Positions 1 to 6,089 of a stretch of DNA of 6,169 nucleotides are shown in pieces (within the stretch, counting starts at the first letter, position 1; each line of letters opens with the position of its first letter). The stretch spans positions 1 to 6,169 of the forward strand of contig CANGWT010000109.1 of NCBI GenBank assembly GCA_947457745.1, in the 5' to 3' direction. A program made the position numbers and the translations under genes. The DNA is from Burkholderiaceae bacterium. GTDB taxonomy: Bacteria > Pseudomonadota > Gammaproteobacteria > Burkholderiales > Burkholderiaceae. The notes below the pieces were generated by a model that was given only the letters and a program-made list of their open reading frames with translations, did no database searches and was not told where the DNA came from.

Positions 1-149
1 ACATCCACTCGCTTGACTTTGCCTGCTTTGGCATCGTCCATGAATTGAGAATACGTGACTTGATTCTGGTCTTTAGGTTTGTCGAACTGTTTAAAAACAG
101 TGAACAAGACCAAACCCACAATGAGCCACACACCGATTTTTTGCAACAT
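1..149 (-). CDS. ftsH: FtsH ATP-dependent zinc metalloprotease, N-terminal fragment (cut by window edge)
   Basis: Only the first 49 codons are present; the gene continues past the left edge. FtsH is an inner-membrane AAA+ protease that forms hexamers and degrades misfolded membrane proteins and some regulatory proteins. The fragment starts MLQKIGVWLIVGLVLFTVFK, which gives a short positively charged start and a first transmembrane helix at about residues 6-20. It continues with a hydrophilic stretch containing VTYSQFMDDAKAGKV, the usual beginning of the FtsH periplasmic domain (the family pattern is a YSxF motif followed by a GxV). The AAA+ and HExxH protease parts lie outside the window. The ATG at 147-149 is chosen because it places the membrane helix at the very N-terminus as in the family. 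No strong Shine-Dalgarno sequence is visible before it. It lies 139 bp downstream of rlmE on the same strand, an rlmE-ftsH pairing also known in E. coli. The identification rests on a short but characteristic N-terminus. Confidence 0.88.
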   Translation of the reverse strand, partial: MLQKIGVWLIVGLVLFTVFKQFDKPKDQNQVTYSQFMDDAKAGKVKRVD

Positions 150-174
150 ATTGCTATTCAAAAGGATACCTTTG

Positions 175-188
175 CCGGATTAATCCGG
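175..188. repeat. 14-bp perfect palindrome in the ftsH leader
   Basis: CCGGATTAATCCGG is a perfect inverted repeat centred 33 bp upstream of the ftsH start codon. As RNA it could form a five-pair stem with a TTAA loop; as DNA it could be a dimeric protein-binding site. Nothing in the sequence tells these apart, and a chance occurrence is possible. Confidence 0.45.
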
Positions 189-216
189 GAGTTAAAGCGG
201 ATTGCTATACCTAAGT

Positions 217-244
217 ATTTGATTCTACTACTAGGCTTTTTCAA
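217..244 (-). promoter_or_regulatory. possible promoter for ftsH
   Basis: On the minus strand TTGAAA (239-244) is followed after 16 bp by TCAAAT (217-222). These match the sigma-70 hexamers at 4 or 5 of 6 and 4 of 6 positions. The site lies after the rlmE stop and about 70-95 bp before the ftsH start. The -35 element also resembles the start of a heat-shock (sigma-32) element, but no CCCCAT-like -10 follows at the right distance. The call is by eye and weak. Confidence 0.25.
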
Positions 245-269
245 TAGCGAAGAGCTAATTTATTTTATA

Positions 270-290
270 AACCCCTTTTTTTGGGGGGTT
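270..290 (-). terminator. weak terminator-like hairpin at the end of rlmE
   Basis: AACCCC (270-275) pairs with GGGGTT (285-290) around a 9-base T-rich loop (plus-strand view). On the minus strand the hairpin begins inside the rlmE stop codon and is followed by TTATAAAA, which is T-poor for an intrinsic terminator. It may reduce read-through from rlmE into ftsH rather than stop it completely. Confidence 0.35.
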
Positions 291-963
291 ATTTGGCTAC
301 TTTAAGGTCTCGGCCAAGTAAAAAGATTTCTGAAGACTTGGCTCTAGAGGCTTTTGGCTTTCTGGAAGCCACTGTTTTAAAGACCTTTTTAAAGGATTCC
401 ACAATCTGGCTATAGCCACTACCGTTAAAGCACTTAATTAATAGAGCCCCGTCAGACTTCAGGTGCTGAACCGAAAAATCTAAGGCAATTTCAGCCAAAA
501 AGGCCATTCGGGCTGCATCTGCCACCCCCACGCCGGATAAATTGGGGGCCATATCGGACATCACAAAATCGACTTTTCCATCTGCATTTGCTGGTAAAAG
601 TGCCTCTAGTGCCTTTAAACCCTCATCCTCGCGGAAATCCCCCTGAATAAAGGAAACGTCCGCAATATCCTCCATTGGTAAAATATCGATCGCAATAATG
701 ATTCCATCTGGCTTGCCGGATTCAATATTGGGATTATTTTTACCGAGCTCAGTCAGGCGATTGCGGGCGTACTGAGACCAGCTCCCAGGAGCGCTTCCCA
801 GATCCACAATTGTCATGCCGGCTTTAATGAGTCGATCCTGCTCATCAATTTCGCTCAGCTTATAGACGGCTCGTGCGCGATAACCCTCTTTTTGGGCCAT
901 CTTCACGTACGGATCATTGAGATGATCCTGCAACCAACTTTTATTAAATTTATTCTTTGCCAC
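289..963 (-). CDS. rlmE: 23S rRNA (uridine-2'-O)-methyltransferase RlmE (FtsJ/RrmJ)
   Basis: RlmE transfers a methyl group from S-adenosylmethionine to the 2'-O of the 23S rRNA A-loop uridine (U2552 in E. coli), a late step in 50S assembly. The 224-residue product is slightly longer than E. coli RlmE (about 209). The N-terminus has the family pattern SWLQDHLNDPYVKMAQKEGY (residues 9-28). The SAM-binding motif DLGSAPGSWSQ is at 54-64 and acidic SAM-site residues are D93 and D109. The catalytic K-D-K-E tetrad of the family is visible as K35, D137 (in SDMAPN), K177 (in LLIKCF) and E212 (in SSEIFLL). The start is GTG at 961-963: an in-frame TAA lies just upstream, and the next ATG (Met22) would remove conserved residues. 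A loose Shine-Dalgarno, AAGTGGGT, sits at 969-976, 5 bases before the GTG. The gene diverges from yhbY and precedes ftsH. It looks intact and function is near certain. Confidence 0.96.
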   Translation of the reverse strand: MAKNKFNKSWLQDHLNDPYVKMAQKEGYRARAVYKLSEIDEQDRLIKAGMTIVDLGSAPGSWSQYARNRLTELGKNNPNIESGKPDGIIIAIDILPMEDIADVSFIQGDFREDEGLKALEALLPANADGKVDFVMSDMAPNLSGVGVADAARMAFLAEIALDFSVQHLKSDGALLIKCFNGSGYSQIVESFKKVFKTVASRKPKASRAKSSEIFLLGRDLKVAK

Positions 964-985
964 AACTTACCCACTTTCGCCGTCC

Positions 986-1014
986 ATTTTCCTTGTTTAT
1001 GCTCTACAAGGCAA
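986..1014 (-). promoter_or_regulatory. possible promoter for rlmE
   Basis: On the minus strand TTGCCT (1009-1014) and GAAAAT (986-991) are separated by 17 bp. Each matches 4 of 6 bases of the sigma-70 consensus. Transcription would start near 979 and leave a leader of only about 15 bases before the GTG start codon. The region must hold promoters for both divergent genes, but this particular pair was found by eye and is weak. Confidence 0.25.
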
Positions 1015-1101
1015 AAGGAATTGACTGGAAACATCTTGATATTGACTCAAATCAGGCCCAAAGCCCTGTTTTACAAGCCCCAATGCTCTATCATCGAGTC
1101 C

Positions 1102-1728
1102 ATGACTGCACTTACCATCACTCCCGCACAACGTAAATCTCTTAAAGCCGATGCTCATGGGCTTAGCCCAGTCGTCATGATTGGTAGCGATGGCCTTACC
1201 CCAGCCGTTATGAAGGAGGCTAAATCAGCCATCTCTCATCACGGCTTGATTAAAGTTCGCGTCTTTGGCGACGATCGTGCAGCACGCATCGCTATCTATG
1301 AAGAGCTCTGTGACAAACTGGGTGCTGCACCCGTTCAGCACATTGGAAAATTACTGGTGCTCTGGAAGCCGATTGATATTGTCGATGCCGCACTCGTGAA
1401 TTTGAGTAGATCTAGCAAACAAACTAAAAAGACATTACAAGCACCCCGCACTAAGCGCCAACCAAATCGCGTAGTAGCGAAAGCTGGTGTTCGCACTAGC
1501 ACTTCTGAGAGATCAGATCGACGCTCAGCTGCTAGCAAGTCGCCTTTTGAAAGAGCGGCTGCGGTCAAAAGTGCTGCCCCTAAGAAACGGGTTTTACGTG
1601 CTGATGCTGCTGAATCAAAAATTGGTTGGTCATCACCGGGTTACCGTAAGGCAGTTGCAGCACCTGCCCCCATTAAGAAACGCAAGGTGCGCATGAGTAG
1701 CACCAAGAAGAAATCATTGGGCTCTTGA
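1102..1728 (+). CDS. yhbY: YhbY family ribosome-associated RNA-binding protein (CRM domain) with a long basic tail
   Basis: The protein has 208 residues. Residues 3-97 form a CRS1-YhbY (CRM) RNA-binding domain, the same length as the whole of E. coli YhbY (about 97 residues), which associates with pre-50S ribosomal particles. Family landmarks are AQRKSLKADAHGLSPVVMIG (9-28), the GxxG-type loop GSDGLT (28-33), HHGLIKVR (46-53) and IGKLLVLWKP (81-90). The remaining 108 residues are low-complexity, with about 31 Lys or Arg against 5 Asp or Glu, and rich in Ala and Ser. This suggests a disordered, RNA-binding extension; basic tails of this kind are, as I recall, common in Burkholderiales homologues. 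The open frame extends upstream to 892, but the ATG at 1102 is chosen because it begins directly at the CRM domain and the upstream part is antisense to rlmE. No good Shine-Dalgarno is visible (only GAG shortly before the ATG). It is divergent from rlmE and convergent with the DUF4149 gene. The role in 50S assembly is inferred from the family. Confidence 0.93.
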   Translation: MTALTITPAQRKSLKADAHGLSPVVMIGSDGLTPAVMKEAKSAISHHGLIKVRVFGDDRAARIAIYEELCDKLGAAPVQHIGKLLVLWKPIDIVDAALVNLSRSSKQTKKTLQAPRTKRQPNRVVAKAGVRTSTSERSDRRSAASKSPFERAAAVKSAAPKKRVLRADAAESKIGWSSPGYRKAVAAPAPIKKRKVRMSSTKKKSLGS

Positions 1729-1756
1729 GCTCTGGAGTATTAAAAATGTTGCCGCC

Positions 1757-1783
1757 AAAAAACGTCGCTAGTCGGCGTTTTTT
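1757..1783. terminator. bidirectional intrinsic terminator between yhbY and the DUF4149 gene
   Basis: AAAAAACGTCG (1757-1767) pairs with CGGCGTTTTTT (1773-1783) around the loop CTAGT, with one G-T wobble. Read rightward it is a GC-core hairpin followed by six T residues, 29 bp after the yhbY stop. Read leftward it also ends in six T residues, so it can terminate the carA-carB-greA-DUF4149 transcript too, 44 bp after its last stop codon. This is the clearest non-coding signal in the window. Confidence 0.88.
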
Positions 1784-1801
1784 ATTGTCTTTCTTTTGGC
1801 T

Positions 1802-1826
1802 TACTTTTTTTACCTACTTTTTTTAC
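1802..1826. repeat. two tandem copies of TACTTTTTTTAC
   Basis: The 12-base unit occurs at 1802-1813 and 1815-1826 with one C between them, so the period is 13 bp. It abuts the stop codon of the DUF4149 gene (1827-1829) and lies between that gene and the terminator. It probably arose by slippage or local duplication in a T-rich spacer. Confidence 0.7.
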
Positions 1827-2312
1827 TTATCTCTTAGTTAATCGCCAAACTAAAAAGATTCCTAAAAGACTCTGCAACATAAACAGAATACTGGACACGC
1901 CATGCAGCCGTCCAAACAAAGTGGCTGAAGGAGAAAGCATTACTGGCATACCTTGAAGTAGAGCATCATCTCGCAAGGTGTTCATCCAGGGGATCAAGAT
2001 AAAGCTAGCTGCGATTGCGCAGACTAAGATTGCTAACAAGATCCAACGAATCAGTCTGAATTGATTAAGACCACGATTAACCAAGAGATTAGCCAAAACC
2101 ATCAAACCAATGCACACAATCAAGCTGAGATAGGCTTCTAATTTAAAGATGCTGCCAGCAACCATTCCGGCAACTTGGCGATCGGTCATGGTGCTGAAGA
2201 TAGCCGGAGCAACCAAATAACCTACCGCGAGTAAGCTGCCAACCCACAGGCCTGCAATCAGAATAAACAGTCTTTGAGCTACCGGGTGATTCGGAGTCTC
2301 TAAAGTCTGCAT
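1827..2312 (-). CDS. DUF4149 (TMEM205-like) integral membrane protein, function unknown
   Basis: The 161-residue protein has four predicted membrane helices at about residues 14-34, 58-78, 88-109 and 139-158. This layout, together with the APAIF motif in the first loop (35-39) and FGRLHG at 133-138 just before the last helix, fits the DUF4149 family. The family has no established biochemical function, and I infer only that it is an inner-membrane protein. There is no cleavable signal peptide: the first helix is followed by an APAIF loop with no clear signal-peptidase site. The ATG at 2310-2312 is preceded by AGGGT (2317-2321) after 4 bases, a passable Shine-Dalgarno. It starts 17 bp after the greA stop and so is probably the last gene of the carA-carB-greA transcript. 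It ends at a shared bidirectional terminator. The family call is confident from the motifs; any job in the cell is unknown. Confidence 0.85.
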   Translation of the reverse strand: MQTLETPNHPVAQRLFILIAGLWVGSLLAVGYLVAPAIFSTMTDRQVAGMVAGSIFKLEAYLSLIVCIGLMVLANLLVNRGLNQFRLIRWILLAILVCAIAASFILIPWMNTLRDDALLQGMPVMLSPSATLFGRLHGVSSILFMLQSLLGIFLVWRLTKR

Positions 2313-2329
2313 ATGGACCCTGCTTTGTA

Positions 2330-2806
2330 TTAGATGTAACGAACCGCGAGAATCTCTACTTCGCGATTACCACCAGGAGCCTGAACCGCAACTACATCAC
2401 CCTCTTCTTTGCTAATTAAGGCACGAGCAATGGGTGAACTGATAGAGATCTTGTTGAGGGCAATATCAGCCTCATCATCACCCACAATTTGATAAGTGAG
2501 CTTGGTGCCATCTTCTAAGTCCTCAAGATCTACAGTAGCACCAAATACTACGCGGCCATTCACATCCAAAGTAGCCGGATCAATGATTTGCGCTGCAGAT
2601 AACTTGCCTTCAAGCTCCTGAATACGACCTTCAATAAAACCTTGCTTCTCCTTAGCAGCGTCGTACTCGGCATTCTCAGAAAGGTCACCTTGTGCGCGCG
2701 CTTCAGAGATGGCGTTAATCACGGATGGGCGTTCAACATGCTTTAAGCGATGCAGCTCTTCTTTGAGCAGCTCTGCACCACGCTTGGTAATAGGGATTGT
2801 GTTCAT
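2330..2806 (-). CDS. greA: Transcription elongation factor GreA
   Basis: GreA enters the secondary channel of RNA polymerase and stimulates cleavage of the RNA 3' end in backtracked complexes, which restarts stalled transcription and aids promoter escape. The product has 158 residues, the same as E. coli GreA. Residues 1 to about 75 form the antiparallel coiled coil. Its tip carries GDLSENAEYDAAKEKQ (40-55), with the acidic pair D41 and E44 at the positions known to hold the catalytic magnesium in the family. Residues 80-158 form the FKBP-like domain, with SSPIARALISKEEGD at 123-137. The frame is open for 27 more codons upstream, but the ATG at 2804-2806 is correct: it has TGAGGT at the right distance, gives the standard length, and avoids overlap with the carB end. 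It lies 19 bp after carB and 17 bp before the DUF4149 gene, so cotranscription is likely. Confidence 0.97.
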   Translation of the reverse strand: MNTIPITKRGAELLKEELHRLKHVERPSVINAISEARAQGDLSENAEYDAAKEKQGFIEGRIQELEGKLSAAQIIDPATLDVNGRVVFGATVDLEDLEDGTKLTYQIVGDDEADIALNKISISSPIARALISKEEGDVVAVQAPGGNREVEILAVRYI

Positions 2807-2813
2807 GCTTCTT

Positions 2814-2819
2814 ACCTCA
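2814..2819 (-). promoter_or_regulatory. ribosome binding site deciding the greA start
   Basis: TGAGGT on the minus strand lies 7 bases before the ATG at 2806. It supports the 158-residue GreA over a longer form that would begin at 2887 inside carB. Confidence 0.8.
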
Positions 2820-2825
2820 TTTAAT

Positions 2826-5800
2826 TTAATTGAGAGTCTTGTGTAGATTTTGCAATGAATACACCTCAAGTGACCCTTTACTGCCATTTTGCGAAGTCAT
2901 TAAACCATCCATTACTGCTCGTGCTGCACTAATCGTAGTGTAGTAAGTCACGTTGTTGGCTTGAGCGCTTGTCCGAATGGAGCGTGAATCTGCAATTGCA
3001 GTACGGGTCTCATCAACAGTGGTAAATACCAGAGAGATCTCACCATTCTTGATCAAGTCAACAATGTGTGGGCGACCATCCTTAACTTTATTGACTACGC
3101 GTACAGGTAAGCCAGCTGCCTCAATAGCTGCAGCAGTACCTTTAGTCGCAACCATAGGGAATCCCAATTGGTGCAAAAGCTTAGCTACCTCAACCGCCTT
3201 TGGCTTGTCGCTATCTTTCACGGTTAACAACACAGTGCCACTCTTAGGCAATTTAATTCCTGCGCCTAATTGTGATTTGAAGAGCGCTTCACCGAAAGTC
3301 TTACCAACACCCATCACCTCGCCAGTAGAACGCATCTCAGGTCCTAGGATCGGATCAATACCTGGGAATTTGTTGAATGGGAACACGGCTTCTTTTACCG
3401 AGTAGTAAGCAGGCTTCACTTCATGCAGAATGCCCTGCTGTTCTAGAGTCTGACCCACCATGCAGCGCGCTGCAATCTTGGCTAACTGCAAACCAGTTGC
3501 TTTCGATACGAACGGAACGGTACGAGAAGCGCGCGGGTTCACCTCAAGTACATAGATGACATCCTTACCATCGACATGCTGAATCGCAAACTGCACGTTC
3601 ATCAAACCAACTACGTTCAAACCTTTGGCCATCGCTGCGGTTTGACGTTTAATTTCTGCAATCGTCTCGTCTGATAAGGAATATGGTGGCAAGGAACAGG
3701 CAGAGTCACCTGAGTGAACACCAGCTTGCTCAATGTGCTCCATTACGCCACCGATAAACACATGCTGACCATCACTAATGCAGTCGACATCACACTCAAT
3801 CGCATCGTTCAGGAAGCGATCTAGCAATACTGGTGAATCATGGGACACTTTGACCGCTTCACGCATATAACGCTCAAGATCACGGCCATCATGAACGATT
3901 TCCATAGCGCGGCCACCCAATACGTAGGAAGGACGAACTACCAATGGGTAACCAATTTCCTCAGCAAGCTTCAGAGCTTCATCTTCCGCACGGGCAGTAC
4001 GATTAGGCGGCTGACGCAAATTCAACTCATGCAATAACTTCTGGAAGCGCTCACGATCTTCTGCCGCATCAATCATATCTGGTGATGTACCGATAATGGG
4101 AACGCCATTAGCCTCGAGATCCAAAGCCAGCTTCAATGGAGTCTGGCCGCCGTACTGGACGATCACACCTTTTGGCTTTTCAATTGCCACAATCTCTAGG
4201 ACATCTTCCAAGGTCAAAGGCTCAAAGTACAAACGATCAGAAGTATCGTAGTCAGTAGACACTGTTTCTGGGTTGCAGTTCACCATGATGGTTTCATAAC
4301 CATCTTCGCGCATTGCCAAGGCTGCGTGAACGCAGCAGTAGTCAAACTCAATACCTTGACCGATACGGTTAGGACCACCGCCCAAAACCATAATCTTATC
4401 TTTAGTGCTTGGCTGAGATTCACACTCGCCATGCTCTGCTTCATAGGTGGAGTACAGATACGCGGTGTTCGTAGAGAACTCAGCAGCACAAGTATCTACT
4501 CGCTTGTAGACCGGAACTACTTTGAGGCGATGACGTGCTGCACGAACGGAAGAAGCATCCACTCCAAGCAACTTCGCCAAGCGACGATCAGAGAAACCTT
4601 TTTGCTTAATGAAACGCAACTCAGGCGCTGACAAGCTATCGAGCTTGCGCTGCTTGAGTTCAGCCTCCATGATGATGAGCTCTTCGATTTGTTCCAAGAA
4701 CCAAGGATCCACCTTGGTCTCGTTGTAAACCTCATCCAAGCCCATACCCATCCGGAAAGCATCCGCCAGATACCAAATACGATCTGGGCCTGGCTCGCCG
4801 ATTTCTTGAATGATGTCATCCAAATCTGTGGAAACTTCATCAAGGCCATCAACACCCACCTCTAAACCACGAAGTGCTTTTTGGAATGATTCTTGGAATG
4901 TGCGGCCAATAGCCATCACCTCACCGACTGACTTCATCTGTGTTGTTAAGCGAGAATCTGCTTGGGGGAATTTCTCAAAGGCAAAACGAGGGATCTTCGT
5001 TACTACGTAATCGATTGATGGCTCAAAGGATGCTGGGGTTGCACCACCAGTGATGTCATTCTTCAGCTCATCTAGGGTGTAACCCACTGCTAGCTTCGCA
5101 GCAATCTTGGCGATTGGGAAACCGGTTGCTTTTGAGGCCAAGGCAGATGAACGTGAAACACGTGGATTCATCTCAATGACGATCATGCGGCCGTCAACTG
5201 GATTGATCGAGAACTGCACGTTTGAACCACCAGTATCTACACCAATCTCACGCAAGACCGCAATCGAGGCGTTACGCAGAATTTGATACTCTTTATCCGT
5301 CAAGGTTTGTGCGGGAGCAACCGTGATCGAGTCACCAGTATGCACACCCATTGGATCTAAATTTTCAATTGAGCAAACGATGATGCAGTTATCGGCACGA
5401 TCACGCACCACTTCCATCTCAAACTCTTTCCAACCCAAGAGGGACTCTTCAATCAAAAGTTCACGGGTTGGCGATAAATCTAAACCGCGCTTGCAAATCT
5501 CTTCAAACTCTTCGCGGTTGTAAGCAATACCACCGCCTGATCCGCCCATGGTGAATGAAGGCCGAATGACCACTGGGAAACCTAAACTGTCAGTCTCTTT
5601 CTGAATACGTTGCTGCACTTCATGTGCCTCATCCATGGAATGCGCAATGCCAGACTTTGCAGAACCCAGACCAATCTTGGTCATCGCATCTTTAAACTTT
5701 TGACGGTCTTCCGCTTTATCAATCGCCTCTGGTGAAGCGCCAATCAGTTCGCAACCGTATTTCTCGAGGACGCCGTGGCGATGTAAATCGAGTGCGCAGT

Positions 5801-6089
5801 TCAAAGCAGTTTGACCGCCCATGGTTGGCAAAATAGCATCGGGTTTCTCAGTAGCAATAATGCGCTCTACCACTTCCCAAGTAATCGGCTCGATGTAAGT
5901 TACATCTGCCATCTCAGGATCAGTCATGATGGTGGCAGGGTTGCTGTTTACTAGAATGACTTTGTAACCCTCATCACGCAAAGCTTTACAAGCTTGCGCA
6001 CCAGAATAGTCAAACTCACAGGCCTGACCAATCACAATTGGACCGGCACCAATAATCAGGATGCTCTGAATGTCGCTACGCTTAGGCAT
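2826..6089 (-). CDS. carB: Carbamoyl-phosphate synthase large subunit CarB
   Basis: CarB makes carbamoyl phosphate from bicarbonate, ammonia (channelled from CarA) and two ATP, for pyrimidine and arginine synthesis in the cytoplasm. The 1087-residue protein is close to E. coli CarB (about 1073) and has all four parts. The carboxyphosphate ATP-grasp half is at about 1-405, with IIGAGPIVIGQACEFDYSGA at 12-31, PTMGGQTALN at 88-97, Q292, and E306, N308 and R310 in EMNPRVSR. The oligomerisation region is at about 406-560. The carbamoyl-phosphate ATP-grasp half is at about 561-940, with LGGGPNRIGQGIEFDY at 569-584, YGGQTPLKLA at 646-655, and E849, N851 and R853 in EVNPRASR. The MGS-like allosteric domain is at about 950-1087, with KVKDGRPHIVDLIKNGE at 1001-1017. 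The duplicated halves show the usual internal repeat. The ATG at 6087-6089 overlaps the carA stop by one base and has a G-rich ribosome site. greA follows after 19 bp. No frameshift or missing key residue is seen. Confidence 0.98.
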   Translation of the reverse strand: MPKRSDIQSILIIGAGPIVIGQACEFDYSGAQACKALRDEGYKVILVNSNPATIMTDPEMADVTYIEPITWEVVERIIATEKPDAILPTMGGQTALNCALDLHRHGVLEKYGCELIGASPEAIDKAEDRQKFKDAMTKIGLGSAKSGIAHSMDEAHEVQQRIQKETDSLGFPVVIRPSFTMGGSGGGIAYNREEFEEICKRGLDLSPTRELLIEESLLGWKEFEMEVVRDRADNCIIVCSIENLDPMGVHTGDSITVAPAQTLTDKEYQILRNASIAVLREIGVDTGGSNVQFSINPVDGRMIVIEMNPRVSRSSALASKATGFPIAKIAAKLAVGYTLDELKNDITGGATPASFEPSIDYVVTKIPRFAFEKFPQADSRLTTQMKSVGEVMAIGRTFQESFQKALRGLEVGVDGLDEVSTDLDDIIQEIGEPGPDRIWYLADAFRMGMGLDEVYNETKVDPWFLEQIEELIIMEAELKQRKLDSLSAPELRFIKQKGFSDRRLAKLLGVDASSVRAARHRLKVVPVYKRVDTCAAEFSTNTAYLYSTYEAEHGECESQPSTKDKIMVLGGGPNRIGQGIEFDYCCVHAALAMREDGYETIMVNCNPETVSTDYDTSDRLYFEPLTLEDVLEIVAIEKPKGVIVQYGGQTPLKLALDLEANGVPIIGTSPDMIDAAEDRERFQKLLHELNLRQPPNRTARAEDEALKLAEEIGYPLVVRPSYVLGGRAMEIVHDGRDLERYMREAVKVSHDSPVLLDRFLNDAIECDVDCISDGQHVFIGGVMEHIEQAGVHSGDSACSLPPYSLSDETIAEIKRQTAAMAKGLNVVGLMNVQFAIQHVDGKDVIYVLEVNPRASRTVPFVSKATGLQLAKIAARCMVGQTLEQQGILHEVKPAYYSVKEAVFPFNKFPGIDPILGPEMRSTGEVMGVGKTFGEALFKSQLGAGIKLPKSGTVLLTVKDSDKPKAVEVAKLLHQLGFPMVATKGTAAAIEAAGLPVRVVNKVKDGRPHIVDLIKNGEISLVFTTVDETRTAIADSRSIRTSAQANNVTYYTTISAARAVMDGLMTSQNGSKGSLEVYSLQNLHKTLN

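Noticed and set aside
45..305. Plus-strand open frame of 86 codons over the ftsH start and leader
   Set aside because: It is antisense to the clear FtsH N-terminus and to the terminator-like hairpin, has no recognisable family features and no ribosome site that I can see.
1021..1070. TTGACT at 1021 and 1042 as -35 boxes of a yhbY promoter
   Set aside because: Both match the -35 consensus well, but no acceptable -10 hexamer lies 16-18 bp downstream of either; GATATT at 1038 is only 11 bp from the first.
892..1101. Extension of the yhbY frame upstream to an ATG at 892
   Set aside because: It is antisense to the first codons of rlmE and then runs through the intergenic region; the encoded residues resemble no part of the YhbY family, while the CRM domain begins exactly at the ATG at 1102.
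2826..2890. A separate greA promoter in the end of carB (TTGCAA followed by AATTAA)
   Set aside because: The spacing and -10 match are poor, and the tight 19-bp spacing explains greA expression by read-through from carB.
2977..5523. Several open frames of 60-142 codons on both strands inside carB
   Set aside because: They are shadows of the intact, strongly conserved carB reading frame; their translations are composition-biased and unlike known proteins.
2830..6089. Internal similarity between the two halves of carB as a recent duplication
   Set aside because: This is the ancient ATP-grasp duplication found in all CarB proteins; the halves have diverged and both keep their catalytic residues.
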